From Capitulum mitella (lineage: Eukaryota; Arthropoda; Thecostraca; Pollicipedomorpha; Pollicipedidae), in assembly GCA_030062745.1 (NCBI GenBank), contig CP099841.1, positions 25,919,398 to 25,983,397 on the forward strand: DNA of 64,000 nucleotides. The letters run 5' to 3'. A program made the translations under genes and the position numbers. Of the stretch, positions 24,206-36,730 are shown piece after piece. The notes beneath the pieces were generated by a model. That model was not told the DNA's origin, did no database searches, and saw nothing but the letters and a program-made list of their open reading frames with translations. Positions within the stretch are counted from its first letter, which is position 1, and each line of letters begins with the position of its first letter.

Positions 24206-24420
24206 ACCAGCCGCGGCCCGCCTCATTATACTGCTCATCAGCCGACACCGATAGTCGGTATCGATGCGGCGGCCCTCCATCATCGACGATCGGCAGCCGT
24301 CGGCGGCGACGGCGGCCCCATCGACGGCGACGACCGGCCAGGACCGTCTGACCCGGATCGCGAATTCCTGGCCCGAGATAGACAGGCCCGGATGTGGGAA
24401 GGCTGCCAAATTGGGCGTAC
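24206..24420. other. GC-rich island beside the 21-bp array
   Basis: CGACGGCGACG-like words with short ORFs on both strands. Contains TCGATGCGGC and similar palindromic CGATCG patches. No gene is supported. Confidence 0.5.
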
Positions 24421-25560
24421 ACTGCTACACGGCCGCTTTCTGCTCCCAGCCGGGATTTATTTATTTTGCATATAAAAAAATATAAACTGTGGAAGAATTC
24501 TGCACCCGGTTATGCTAAGATTCGGGATTTGGTTGATTTATTTATTCAATCCTTCTCCTCGAAGGGTGAGACCGGTTCATTTTTATACATATCATGTAAG
24601 CATTTTGGTACGTGTGTTGTTCTACCTTTGGGAGATAATGTCGTTGCCAAAGTCATCACCTTATTGTGAATGTTTCCGACAGGTGGGACTCGCCAACAGC
24701 CAAGTTAACGTAGAAAGACGTTGCCCTGCTATGATCGAGCTCTTGCTTGCCGCAGGCGACAAAGGCAAACTTGAGCTACGTCGTCTGCCTACCCAGCCGC
24801 CGAGGTGGAGTGTACTACCGCCGCTGATGACGTCCAGAGCTCACATGAAGCGTGGACACCACCATCTCGCGCGCGGAGATGAGGGAAATTCGCCACTAAT
24901 TAACCAGAGAACACCTGCGACCAGCCCAGTGAGAGCATAGGCAGAGGAGACAGCGCCAGCCACGCGCGGTGAAAACCAACGACCGACACAAGTGGGGCCT
25001 CTGGGCCCGCCTCGCCACCAAATGGCGTGCCGCCTTGTTAGGCAAATGCATTCAGAGCCTGCGTCGATGCTCATATGGTCTAGGCTGCGTGATACGTTGG
25101 GAACGGTAATGCTGAGTAGGTTTTGGAAAGGTTATAGCGATTAGCAAAGAGCTTGTACTCAGTGGGGCTCGATATCAAACCGCAAAGAGGTATACGCATG
25201 ATGATGGATCTCATATGAAGATCTTCAGTTTTTCGTTTTATGTACTTACAGTACCCAAAACTGCGAAGCGAACAATTCACTGCGAAGATGGAGAAGTCGA
25301 TTTAAATCTAATTTCGTTTATTTAAGACACCAGGAAGGATTTATAGGACAAACAAACGAGGAAAAAGGCGCGCCGAATGGTGCATTCCGCACTCAGTCCC
25401 GGACAAGTACCAGCTAGACTTTTCTATCGTGAAACATCCAACCTGGGATTTCGTTGCAACCGTGCCTCTCAGAGCTAGTTTTATGAGGTACCCACGCTGA
25501 TGTAGGAGCGACAAGTCAAACTCTTCAAAGAGCTCGTGTCAAAAGGCCATTCCTGCCGGT
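24421..25560. other. AT-richer spacer without recognised genes
   Basis: ORFs at 24394-24669 and 24512-24940 overlap in different frames. No motif is recognised. Confidence 0.45.
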
Positions 25561-25564
25561 CGGT

Positions 25565-25601
25565 TCTCTCCCTCTCCCTCTTTCTCTCTCTCCCTCTCTC
25601 T

Positions 25602-25674
<73 letters not shown>

Positions 25675-25675
25675 C
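25565..25675. repeat. (CT)n microsatellite in a longer polypyrimidine tract
   Basis: The pure CT run covers about 25607-25672, preceded by an interrupted C/T tract. The low-complexity ORFs crossing it (runs of Arg-Glu or Leu-Ser) are repeat artefacts. It borders the left side of a GC island. Confidence 0.97.
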
Positions 25676-26218
25676 GACACTGCCTCTGACGACGCCTCCT
25701 CGGCGGCGGCACACAAACCGGCGGACAGCCGTGTCCGGCCGGCGCATTTCGCCGTCGCCGCCGGCGCCGCCGCCGCGCCGGCTCCTGACTTACATTTCCG
25801 GACTTTGACACGGCGGGCGCCACGCTCGGCTCGCCGCCTTATCAGCGCCATACAATGGCTGTAACCTGAACGCCAGGCTCGCGGCTCCGGCTCCAGTATC
25901 TTGAATTGGTTGGCTGGCTGCGAATGCGGACTCAAATAAAGTCAATTTTGCCGGCATTGTGGCCACGCGGCGCCGCCCGGCTGATAAAGTGTGCATCGAT
26001 GTTTCGGCGGCGCGGCGGCCGACAGACGTGTTATTCCCGCGGGGACAAACCTTTTGAGGCCGCCCGCCGGCGGGCCGCGCGCTCGCCGTCGCGCGCGCCG
26101 GATTAGAGGTGATGTCAGCCCCGGAAGCCGCGGTCCGCGAGATCAGACGGTATTGGAACGACGAAAACCGTCCGAGCTTTGGGAGGGAGCTGGCTGGACG
26201 GCTGGCCTGTTGTGCTGG
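25676..26218. other. GC-rich island flanked by (CT)n and (GA)n
   Basis: About 540 bases of CpG-rich DNA with embedded AT-rich words (TTATCAGCGCCATACAATGGC near 25838, AAATAAAGTCAATTTTG near 25933, TGATAAAG near 25981). A polypyrimidine tract lies on the left and a polypurine tract on the right. ORFs through it are compositional. Confidence 0.6.
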
Positions 26219-26372
26219 CGAGAGGGGGGAAGAGAGAGAGAGACAGAGAGAAAGGAAGAGAGAGACAGATAGAAAGAAAAAGAGAGGAGAGAGGGACAGA
26301 TAGACAGAAAAAGGGAGAGGGAGAGAGAGACAGACAGACAGACAGAAAAAGAGAGTCAGAGGGAGCGCGGAC
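26219..26372. repeat. Polypurine tract, (GA)n / (GACA)n
   Basis: Almost entirely purine sequence with GAGA, GACAGA and GAAAGA words. It lies just right of the GC island and is complementary in type to the (CT)n tract on the island's left side. Confidence 0.95.
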
Positions 26373-26920
26373 ATCAGTGAAGATGAGGCCTTTTGTAATT
26401 GTTGGGAATGTAAGTGTTGTTACACAGATTGCCTTTTTATTGCATTTTTCATCTATCGTGACATGCGTAATGCTGCTTGTGTCGATGAATGAAATGCACT
26501 TCCAGTGGATGTTTTATTTTCACCCATGTCAGTTAGTAATGTTGACAATGCATAATTCACGTTTCATCAGGGCTGTGTCACTTTTCATCGACCGTGTCAC
26601 CACCGGTATTTCATTTTGTAGTATTTCCTTTGTTGACTGCAGCTGATTTTAAGTGGTTCGAAAACTTTGGAATATCACACCTAACAATATGATTGGTTCT
26701 ATAGTCCAGGTTTGGACTCGGTTGCAAATTTAGCCTTCTTCATCATACAAACAGAAGAGGCAAATTCGTGCGGTGTGAGACCAGAAAGTCTCGCATTTTC
26801 TAATCCGTCCTTGTTTAAGGCTTTTGATAGCCAGCCTGATAAGCCACAGAAGCGGAAGTGCACAACGCGGTCCACAGTACGATCGGCCTGGTCAGCTTGC
26901 ATCACACTCCAGACAAACGT
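26373..26920. other. AT-richer spacer
   Basis: Nothing recognised; ORFs running into it start in the neighbouring GC-rich or purine-rich DNA. Confidence 0.45.
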
Positions 26921-27330
26921 CAGCAGACGCTCTCTGTCGCGTGCCTCACGCCCGGCTTTCCATCGCAGCTTTCCGTCAACGGCCGACGCAAATGAGTTTC
27001 GATCGGCGGCTCGCGACTTCCGCCAGTGCGCGTGCACGCGGCGCCGAACAAACAGGAGCCGTCGCGGCCGGCGCGGCGCGCAGCTGCGGCCGGCGGCGAC
27101 CTTTCCGCGGGTCAGCGCGCCAGGTCGCGGGGTCAGCCGGCACCTGGCCAGAACAAAGGCGCCGCCAGACCGCGTGCCGCCGGCCGGGCGCGACGACAAA
27201 AAGCGCCGCCGGCGGATTATTTAATCATGCGGCCCGATCGAAAACAATATCACGCGCTGTCCAAAACCCTGTCAAAAGGCGTCCATATTTGATTACGCAG
27301 CATGGCCGCCGGCGAGGGCGCACCGGGCTG
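26920..27330. other. GC-rich island
   Basis: CpG-rich with GCCGGCGGC words and AT-rich inclusions (GGATTATTTAATCATGCGGC at about 27214-27233, CGAAAACAATATCACGC near 27239). Overlapping ORFs of 166-181 codons on both strands are compositional. Confidence 0.6.
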
Positions 27331-27895
27331 GGCCTGGACTGTGATTCCGTACAACAGTGGGGGTGGTGATTGCGGTGTTTTCCAACGGCAGCGTAAAGCT
27401 CGCGTGAAGCGATTTCCGAAGCAAGTATAAATGGCATACAGCCAAGAACATTACCAGAATTTCCGAAAGTAGTGTAAGACTAAAACGAAAAAAATTAATT
27501 GACTCTCACCATTGCATTACAGACATGGAGAACATGGGGAAGTTCACCCTATCAAATAGCTCACCTGGAGCCTTTGTAAACAAAATTTCGCTATTTTTTA
27601 TCCTAAGATAATGGACATTTTCTGGGAATCTCTGACCATAAGGTGGGTCAATCGACCCCTCTGACTCCCCTCTGGCTAAAATACTGCAGACAGCCAAAAA
27701 ATTTAAACAATGTACATTGTTAGTATCCAACGTTTGCAGTAGCGTGGGACCCTTTGAAACTGTGAAGCATTATCGGAATGTCTTAGAATTTCGGCGTTTG
27801 AAACTATGAAGTATTATCGGAATAAAGTTATATCGCGACCACAGCTGCGGAAGAAAGTCGTTTCAACAAATCCGAGGCTGTGTCGTGTATGAATC
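27331..27895. other. Spacer with a small tandem duplication
   Basis: Two copies of a TTTGAAACTATGAAGTATTA-like unit start at 27753 and 27797, a period of 44 bases. Otherwise nothing is recognised. Confidence 0.6.
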
Positions 27896-28040
27896 GCGTC
27901 GGTAGCTGAGCTGGTAGCTGGTAGTTGAGCTGGTCTGTCATCGTTCCCCATCCTCGCAAGGCAGGTTCGGGTCGTCCCGGCGCTTGCTGTGCCTCACGCA
28001 GGTCTGGCGACTGACCTATAAGGGAGGGAGACACTGGCTA
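27896..28040 (+). mobile_element. tRNA-derived SINE-like element
   Basis: An A-box-like GTAGCTGAGCTGGTAG at about 27901-27916 is followed by a B-box-like AGGTTCGGGTCGTCCC at about 27963-27978. The box spacing is longer than in a tRNA because a TAGCTGG..TAGTTGAGCTGG stretch is duplicated between them. A non-tRNA body follows to about 28040 and beyond. Target duplications were not resolved. Confidence 0.5.
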
Positions 28041-28740
28041 TGGCGCGACTGTGTCACTACGTTAAACTTTCGCCTCAGAATTATGCCGTTGGCCTGGAAT
28101 TACGCAATCAAGTGTAGGCATCAGAATCCGTACAGCTAGCACTGCTAAGAGCGTATTCTGACTCCGAAGCATGCTAGCAAAGCATTCAGATCAAATTTAC
28201 ATATAAATAGTGGAAGCAACAAGATTACGCTTCCGAGCGTCTCCGACCTTATGTATACTCATATACTGAAGGCAACAGTTTGCTGACCTCCAGTTACTCT
28301 TAAAACGTTTAATTTAGCGCTTCGATTAAAACAATCAGGTTGATACACATAGTGCAAAAATCGTATAGCCGCTGTTTGCATTCGTCTCTTTTTTTAGTTT
28401 TGACAACCCCCATACATAACTGGAACTGCCGACCCAGCAAAAAAAGGAGAAATCTGTAAGGCACATATTCGAGAAGACTTAAAATCGCCAGAGCCAGAAA
28501 AATATCCATCTTCAGTCACTGCTGACGAATCTCTCCAATTAATTTCAGGAATTCACTTTCAATCATGGATTTAAAAAATAAAAACTTGAAATTCCAATGT
28601 GAAGGGCCTTAACTAACAACTAAATGTTAACCGCAATGTACGCGTTGTCTTTTTTTTAAGTCTCCATACACAAAATGCGTTAGGAACATGAAACAGCTAT
28701 AAGACGTTAAACTGTCCCAACATACGAACAGATTCAAATC
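28041..28740. other. AT-rich spacer
   Basis: No ORF or repeat of note. Confidence 0.5.
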
Positions 28741-28970
28741 TGGCAGAGGAACGGTCCGTGCCACCCTGCCATCTCGTTCCTCATGCCGCACGACCAGCTC
28801 CGTACCCGCAGCGTGACGGACAAGGCCGTGTCGGGTCTCTGGAGCGCCCCTGCGACAGGGAGGTCGGCCGCCGCCGGCCCCTGGCCGCGCCTCCCCGAGG
28901 ACCTCGCGCCGGCGACACATTTCTCACCCGGCGGCAATCACATTTACTTTATGGCCCATCTCCGGCGTTC
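28741..28970. other. Small GC-rich island
   Basis: CpG-rich for about 200 bases and ending in AT-rich words (TCACATTTACTTTATGGCCC at about 28938-28957). ORFs run on both strands. No gene is supported. Confidence 0.5.
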
Positions 28971-29600
28971 ACTTGATTCCGCGATTTGAATTTAAGTCGC
29001 GATCTGATCCCCGCCCTGCTGAAGGGGGATATTATGCTAAGTGAACCGATTTCGATGTGGGAACGGGTTGATACAGCTGGCGCCTGTTGTGCCGACGACG
29101 ACGGAAATTGGATGCAGACTGGAATCGGAATCCTTCTGACCACCTAATTCCAGCCTTATTTTCTCTGTAAAAATTGGTGGTTGGTCTTCTCGTTGCTTTA
29201 GCGGCTTACCTACCTGTCGAGAAACATTGCTAAAAGAGGCTTCACGGCCAAAAGCCTGAGCGTTGAGCAGTGGTGTTAACCATCGTAGGCTGTAGCTGCC
29301 GCCAGCGATGAGGCGTTCAGATATGCCCGAATGCTATACATTTGGCAGCCGTTTTATCAGTGCGGGGACACAAATTGCCACACGGATCTGAACGCCCGAT
29401 GCTGGCGTCTGGCTCGACGAGCAACGCTGATCCTTGACGAAATCGAACGTATTGGCTGCTAGGAAAGACTTCCAGTCACCGCTGCCAGTGCCCGCTATGA
29501 CGGCGTGAACGATCCAATGACATCGCTCGGTCGAATAGCGTGCAGGCGTCATGTCTTCGCTGGAACGTCACGGAGCGGATAAGCGCTTTGTAAGCTACAC
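28971..29600. other. Spacer of intermediate composition
   Basis: No recognised features; the ORFs are short and overlap on opposite strands. Confidence 0.45.
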
Positions 29601-30860
29601 CGGCTGGATTACTCCGGACGCCCGAGGCCTCCTGGATCCAGGATCGTCTTAGGTCGCCATCGTCTGCGGGCGCATTTTGCCTCGACTGAGAGCGAAACAT
29701 GTCTGCCTTTTCCTCCGCCACCGAGTCCGGCCGCGGTCTCCCCGCACAGAAATAAGCGCCCTAACTGGGAAAAATTGCCGGAATTTGCCAGTTTTCCGCC
29801 CCATTGCGGGCGGGGACGGCCAAACGTCGCCCACCTCCGGCCGCCGCGCCGCGCCGCCCGCCTAATTGTCATTTCAACTCGCCGTCTAATTACAACGCGG
29901 CGATCATCCATTCTCATTTGCCGGGGATGAATAAAACTCGGCGCACTTTTCCGGCCGGCAATAAAGCGCGACAAGAGCGGGCCTGGGCCGAGATTAAGCG
30001 TCGAAACTGCTGAGCGGTGCGCGGCCTCCGCGGCGGCATGGCTCGTTAGCCGCCGGCGATGGCGGCATTTTTGCATTCTCTGAATATTTATTGGGCCCAT
30101 TGGGCGGGCGGCGCGGGCTGCGGGGCCGCCGGCGCGGGCCCAGATGGGCGCGGGCCGCCGCCGACGCGTCGTTACCGGCGGAAATCGACGTCGACGCGAC
30201 CGCCGGCCGCGCCGCCGGCGTACCGTCGCCCGCGGCCGCGGCGACGTCGCGCCGGAGACGGACGGGTCGGCCCGTCGACTCCTCGACGCGTTTCGTCTCG
30301 ACTCTCCTGCGCTCGTCGCCCGGCGCGGTCCCCGTCCGTCGGGACGCGTCGCCGCCGGCGGTCGCGCCGCCGGCGGTTGCGCCGCGGCCGACACAGACGC
30401 CCGCGCCCGCTGGGCGGCCCCGTCACGGCTGGGCGACACGGCGCGATCGGCCCCGATCGGCCGATTGATTTATCAGCGGCCGTCAATGCGCCGCCGGGAT
30501 GTGGTGGCCACTAACCGGCGCCGCTTACCGGCGGCCCGCCCCCGCCCGCCGGACGTCCGGCCGGCACGCGCGGCGCACGCGCCCGCCGGATCCGCCGCGC
30601 CGCAAAAAGCGGGCTGCCGTGTGCGCGCGGCGCGGATGGCCGGCCGGCCGGAAGTGCCGGACACCCGGCCCGGGTCAGAGGTCGCGTCCGCTTCCGCGCC
30701 CGCTTTTTGGCGGCGGCTGGCTGGGCCCCGGCGGGCTGGCTTTGTCTGGTTCGCCCGCGCGCGCGATCGCTCGAAACGGAACGGCGGGGCCGGGCAGCTC
30801 TGGCGACCGTCCTGCTTGTGCAAGGCTGAACTGGGCCTGCGTTGCTGGAAACGTCGGGAG
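29600..30860. other. Large GC-rich island with embedded homeodomain-like AT words
   Basis: About 1.25 kb of very CpG-rich DNA. Between 29,820 and 30,110 short AT-rich words are embedded in it: CCTAATTGTC, TCTAATTACAA, GGATGAATAAAAC, GCAATAAAGCG, AATATTTATTGGGCCC. TAATTA-type and TTTATTG-type words are bound by homeodomain and posterior-Hox/Cdx-type proteins in animals. ORFs of 246-276 codons cross the island on both strands simultaneously, with Arg/Pro/Ala-rich products, and are rejected as genes. A DR1-like pair (GGGTCA, G, AGGTCG) lies at 30672-30684. Confidence 0.55.
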
Positions 30861-33840
30861 AATTCACTTGTAGGGGCATGTTAGATCATCTTCGTTTCTC
30901 CAGGGCCTGTGAATGGCTCAAAATGAAGCTCTTCGCTGTGGTTTGTGCAACAGAAATGATTATCAGACATCTGGCCTTACCCAAGACACCGCGGCGTCTT
31001 TTTTAGGCGACGGTGGGATCTCAGTGCGACAAGTCCCGCAACTAGCTCACCTGAGACTGGTTTGACGTAGAATGCAGCTTTACCTTGCTTCGCAAGGCCT
31101 CAAGATTCAACGTCCACGCCACAACAGCGCAGCACCCAGCATGAGGCGATGGGTTTCCGAAAACAGCTGAATTTGACGTCCCATGATACCTCCCTAATCT
31201 GACCGTTCGGGATGCGTTTGAATTTATATTTGGTTCTCGTTATTCTTTATAATGTGCCTGACCAATTCGAAACTCGCAAAAGAGGTATTAATAGTGCAGC
31301 GTATTCCATGTTTTCAGACTGTAAACATAAACAGTCATTAATTGCAAAAAACAATGTGACGTGCTTTTGAATCAAGGCAGTGTTAGATATCTTCGTTAAT
31401 TATCCATACACTTTAGTCTTATAATCATGTATTCGGATTACAGATGCATTCAGTCATCGTAAAAAGCATGTCACCATCCACATTTACGGAATCCCAATTT
31501 AAAAACCAATGCGAAACCCCACGGCAACATTCGGAAGAAATACTTGGTAACTGCAATGGATTAAGTGATTACGCAGGCAAACAGGGCAACACAGCCAGCA
31601 GCACCAAGACCGAATGCGTTCGTGGTAACTGGTAAGGAATAACCTCACATAAGTTCAGGACCAAACTAAAATACGAAAGGCTACCCAAGCTTGTCTCTAT
31701 GAAGACTTCGGCTGTGGAGATTGCAATACATTGCGCGTTGTTTGGTCTTGGTTTTGTATGATTGGTAAGTTGTGTTGAACATAGCAAAGTTGCGAGACGA
31801 ATAGGACTCGTGAAAGTTGATCTCAACTCGTAAGTTGTTCCCATATGCATAATCTTCCTAAATATCCTCCCTCTGCGAAGGATCGTTTTCAAAGCTTGCT
31901 GGGGCCTTGAGTCATTTTTCGGCCATTTCTACCCAGAACACACCTTAGCTCACGTCTAAAATGTCTAGAATTGATAGATTCACAGCTGCACTTATCCTAT
32001 GGGGCATGAGTTGTTACACCAACGATAGTTTTACACTAGGGCTAAACTTTGCTTATATTAGAGAGAAATCGTTCCGCACAACCTTTCCCCGCAACGTCAA
32101 TATTCAGCTGAGTGGGGTTTGCGTTGTTCATTCGAATCGGTCGTGCGAGGCCGAACAGCCGCGTCTTGAAGAATAGGCACTGCCTGCCTTGTTCTGCCAT
32201 CTTTCGGCGGCTGGAAGAACCACAAGAGTACTAATTTTCTGAAGCTTGCTCGGAAAGTTTTTAATACCCACTCGGAGAGAAAGATTAACACTGTTGTCAA
32301 TCAGCCTCCGTATTGATGATGGAGCAAGTTGTAATTATAATTTTGATTAATAGCTCTTTGGTCTTGAGGGAAATCAAGGTAATTCAGTCTCGACTACCAT
32401 AACTGACAAAACTGAGATGGTGATTTACGATTCGGAATATTGGCAATCTTGTGTTCATTCCGTTCCTCGACAAACTAATGGCGGGTGTGTGCATTTGATG
32501 TTTGATTAGAGACGAAGGCTGCCAGGAGCTTTAAAGCAGCTGAGAGGAAAGAGTGAGCTAAATTTCCGCACGTTTATTCGTTGTCGATGAACGATCGCAG
32601 TCCATGCCAAGCGGACGTTTAATCGGAAAAGGTGATTATGTTAGTCGTTATTGAGATTGCTAGCTTTCTAAAACATTGCACTACGTATTGACGTCGCCTG
32701 GATCTGCGCTCTCTAACGCACTTGCAGCATAAAAACAGACAGGGCCGTTGAAGACTATTGCTTCTTTTGCCGCCTCGGCGGGAGAGCAGGGCTCTGCTGT
32801 TTGTAAAACAGTCATCCGCTGGGCTCTATTCAGCGTACGGACACGTCGATCCCTGTGCTCGATAACGTTCCTGCTGAATGCTTCTTGGGAAGCAACGGAA
32901 CTGCTTTCAAGGAAGCGGGAAAGAAAGCGGGACTCCTATAAACCGTCTTGGAGGGATTGTAAAATGCTTTTGTACCTGGGCTTATTAGAAAACCAGGAAG
33001 TTGATAAAAGCACTTTGCGAAATGACAAGTGATGTTCGCGGAGTGCCTGCCGTTATCAGATTTCTAGCAAATATTAAACTTGCGCTTTTTTGCAGAAAAA
33101 TATAGCTTTTCGGAAACAATTTAGAGGGGAAATTAAATCCCGAGAAAGGATCTTGGTTTGATTGCAAACATGTTTTCCAGAATAGTCAAAGATCATTGCA
33201 GTATGAAGACACATATTTAGTAGGAGGCCCTTGACAAGATGTGACAAGACGTGACTGCAAGAAAGTTTGGTGTACAGGGTCACTTTCTGGTACAGTGCAT
33301 TCGATTGGGTTTTCTTAAAATATAGATAATCTTGATCATGTTGTCGCTTAAGTTTAATGGGAAGGTATCCATTGGCTTAAATAGATATGTTTCAGCAACA
33401 TATCAACTGATTCGAGAAATGACCACAGTTCTATTGATGAAGACTATGCTGCTTGAAGAGCAGCAAGCAGCAAGCAGCAAGAGATTCAATAAATATATCG
33501 CATATTTCCGTGTTTTGTGCAGTTATAATAGTACGACAGAATGCATTCCAGAACGTATGACGTCTTGGCCTTTAATCTTGTGAAAACAAGCCTAAGGTCA
33601 GGTTTGACATTCGCAAGATGAAAATCCGCGTATAACTACCCAGCTAAACTTGTCACTCTTCATTTTCACTGACCGCTGCTCATATCGCTTAACACTTCTC
33701 ACGTCGTTAATGTATCCGCTCATGAGATCCATCAATGTCCTCATTAGGCTCCTTTCAATTAGCGTCAGAATCTACAAGCCCTCCTATGTACCCTTTTCTT
33801 CCTCCCGGCCACACGTGGAACGTACGACGATCACCGCTAA
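30861..33840. other. 3-kb AT-rich stretch without genes
   Basis: One of the longest stretches without islands in the right three quarters of the window. Short ORFs at 31444-31892 and 32748-33032 are unrecognised. The only repeat seen is an (AGCAGCA)n tract at about 33457-33481, a 7-bp unit with 3-4 copies. Confidence 0.5.
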
Positions 33841-33849
33841 CCTCCCTGC

Positions 33850-34300
33850 CAACTCCAGACCCTCTCCCCCATTGGCGGACGCCCGTCACCCCTGGCATAA
33901 ACTGCCAGCGGTCAGATTTCAAGATAAATGACTCGCAAATGGCCCCAACATTCTGCTGTTTCCAAGCCTGTGGGGTCTCGGGCGGTCTAAGGCCCGATAA
34001 AAAAAAATGAAAAACGCTGGCCGAGCCGTCGGAGGCGGCCGCAGCGGCGGCACCGCGGTTCCGCGGTTCTGCTGTGCGCCTGCGGTCGGCCTAATGCGCC
34101 CCTGGACCTCTGATTGACCGCGCACCGTCCTCCGTACCGTGAGAAAGTCAAGTGCTCGCCCCTGGCGGCGGTGGCGGCCTTGCCCAATGGCGGCCGTTCT
34201 GATCCAGGGTCTCACCCGGGCGCGTCCGTCTGGACTTCCGCCGCTGCTGGTATTGCCTGTGGACGTAACAGCGAAAACTGCCAAGGTATTCGCGCGCTTT
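33850..34300. other. GC-rich island
   Basis: CpG-rich with GGCGGCCGCAGCGGCGGC-like words near 34030-34050 and a GATAAAAAAAAATG patch at its left side. ORFs on both strands overlap. Confidence 0.5.
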
Positions 34301-34960
34301 AGCTGTTTTCCATGCCCATCTTGTCAAGTCCTCTGCCATCAAGGAAGGTTTCATGTCGTACGAGTCGTTGCCACTTGCCAGTTTACATTTCCATGGAAAC
34401 CCAAATGGAAGACTTGTAGGTGTCATCGTCTTCCACGTATCCAAGACGTCCGTCATTGTAGGGTCAAGCAGAAATCTGGGAGACGTTCATCACAATGACA
34501 CAGCCAATGCCACCGTGAGAAACACGAGAAAACAATAATTGTGAGAAAAACACGAGGTCCACAGTGTCACGCCACCGTGTAACAACGCCGGCACACAAAG
34601 GCAACGTTGGCGTCTGTAGCGGCCCCGACCACGTGAAACTGATCGGGCCGACAGCGTGTTCACGGTAGCGCTTTGCGCGTGCTCGGGGCGGGCGGGGAAG
34701 GTAACCCCACGGCGGCCGGCCGTGCGGAATGGCCGATGTGGCCGTCTCCGGCTGCTGGCTGTTTGATTTATTTGAAAGCCTGCCAATGATTCGTGGCCCC
34801 ATCCGCCGACCCTCCGGAATATCTCCGCCGGCTTATCTGATTCTATTTCCACAAAATAAAAAGCTGGCGGCATTAATTTCGGTGTTTTATGAGAATGGTG
34901 GACGCCCGAATCGGGCGATATTGTGGAAAAAATATTGCTTTTATCTGGTCCCGACAGAAA
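34301..34960. other. Mixed island with conserved-noncoding-like texture
   Basis: A GC-rich part at about 34600-34740 passes into an AT-richer block at 34745-34960 dense in short motif-like words: GTTTGATTTATTTGAA, CTTATCTGATTC (a GATA-type AGATAAG in reverse), CGGCATTAATTTCGG, GATATTGTGG. The 211-codon minus-strand ORF through here has no recognisable domain. I read the block as candidate regulatory DNA, not coding. Confidence 0.35.
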
Positions 34961-36240
34961 AGCCCTGTCCCCGATGCTGATAAAATGGAAATGTGGAGTT
35001 TTTGCTCCCTGCCTCTGTCTGGAAACGGCAAAACTCACGGATTTTTTCGTTCCGCGGTCAGCTATACTGGACACCACGTGTGGCTTTTCCAACAAACTGT
35101 TGGTGTAATTTCTTTGGAGCATCAAATATCATACAATTCAAGAAGCAATGAAGATGTCCGTTTCCGGATGTCCCACAGCTTATGGGTTGCATCTCAGCCA
35201 CTTCTGCATTACAATGTTTTTAGTCGTGTTTGTAGTTTCACTGTATGGTGTATGGAGTATATCTGTTTGTGTGCGAACGCACACTTGCATGTCAACCCAA
35301 GGGAAAGTTTCTAATGAAACAGAGCGATCACAGGAATAGGTGTAAAGTTCCGAGAAAGTTAGGAAGGGTGGTTCCGACCTGTTCTGATGGAATATCGTTC
35401 AACGCGAACATCAGTGATTTTTAAAGGACGGAGAGAGTGAGTCCATGAACAAACTAGAAATGCCACAAGTAGAAACTAACGCACAGATTAGATATCGTAA
35501 CTTCGGACACGTTTTTCATTCCACATCACATGAAAAGTTCTCCTGCAAGGTTGACTTATCTGTCGACTTGGCCTTCCGGAACAGGGTTTGCTTCTCTGCC
35601 GTGCTGAATAGGTCAGACGGTTGTGTTTTGCAATTTCATATGATTGGAAACAATGTCAAGAGAATTATGCGGAAGTCAAATGCTGTGCATCATTTTTTTA
35701 TTGATTTATCAGACAAGTTTTTATGCCAACGTATATCGCTAAGGACAAGTAAAACATTTAATAAACCTCCTACTAAGCCGTAACCATTCGTGCCCGTCGA
35801 CAACAATATGTTGTACTAAAAAGGATTACGGACATTTCTCATCATATGCATGTGGAGTGGCCTGTATCTGAACAAAAGTGCTTTTATTTTCGTATGGGAC
35901 CACCGAATTGCCAAAACACTCTGCGAAAGACCGAGAGCATTGGGGGAAGGAAAAGTGGACTGGACCCAGACTTTCAGTGTCGAGCTGCATTCAAAACAGA
36001 GTTTGGCTAGCTTTGTTCGAATCGTCCTCTGCACATGCTGCTGATCATAAAGCTGTTCGCAAAGGCCGTAAACACAATCTCATAAAGTATGTGACGAACC
36101 AGCAACGGCTACAGTCTCACAAAAAGTATCCGCTGTTATTCTCCGTAATCTAAATCCCAAATACTGCAATAAAACTGTCAGTGCCACTATATCAGGCTTT
36201 TTGCCCAGTCCCGGAGCTTTTTACTTATTGTCAATTTCCA
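34961..36240. other. AT-richer spacer
   Basis: ORFs at 34889-35339 and 35445-35783 are unrecognised and partly overlap. No repeats. Confidence 0.5.
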
Positions 36241-36500
36241 GCGATTCCCCAGTGTTTCCGCGCCATTGAGCGTTTCTCTCCACCGCGAATGGCAAAAACC
36301 TCCGCCGCCGACGCAGCGCAGCCAATCGGGTTGGGCCGCGGCCCGACGTCAGCGAATATCGACGGTGTCGACGCGGCGAATCGGCGCCGACGGCGACGGG
36401 CCCCGCCGCCGCTTGAGGTGCGCCGTGGAGGGATTCCGCCGAGAGGGAGTGTGGGTGGCCACAACGAAGAAAGTCGGGTGCAAGGGGCGAGGGTATGATC
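36240..36500. other. Small GC-rich island
   Basis: CpG-rich with CCAATCGGGTTGG near 36322 and TCGACGGTGTCGACG near 36359. ORFs in several frames. Confidence 0.5.
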
Positions 36501-36730
36501 CGTTTAACGATTTATGCTCAGGACGGGAGGTTACGGCTTCGTATGGCTTTTGAGTGTTAAGCGGGGAGGTCATTCAAATTGGCGAGAATTATGATACCAT
36601 ATCAACCTACTTCACCGCATTCAGAATGAATTTATAGAAAATGAAAGCTTCACTTAAAACGACTTGCGCTTGAAAATACATATTGAACGCGGTTTACACT
36701 CGACCAGATGTGAAAATTCTAGAAAGCGAA
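36501..36730. other. Spacer
   Basis: Nothing recognised. Confidence 0.4.

Noticed and set aside
25525..25935. Arg-Glu repeat proteins
   Set aside because: Direct translation of the (CT)n/(GA)n microsatellite.
29609..30884. ORFs of 246-276 codons on both strands
   Set aside because: They overlap in several frames within extremely GC-rich DNA, are Arg/Pro/Ala-rich, and lack domains, splice signals and codon bias differing between frames. Stop codons are simply rare in such DNA.
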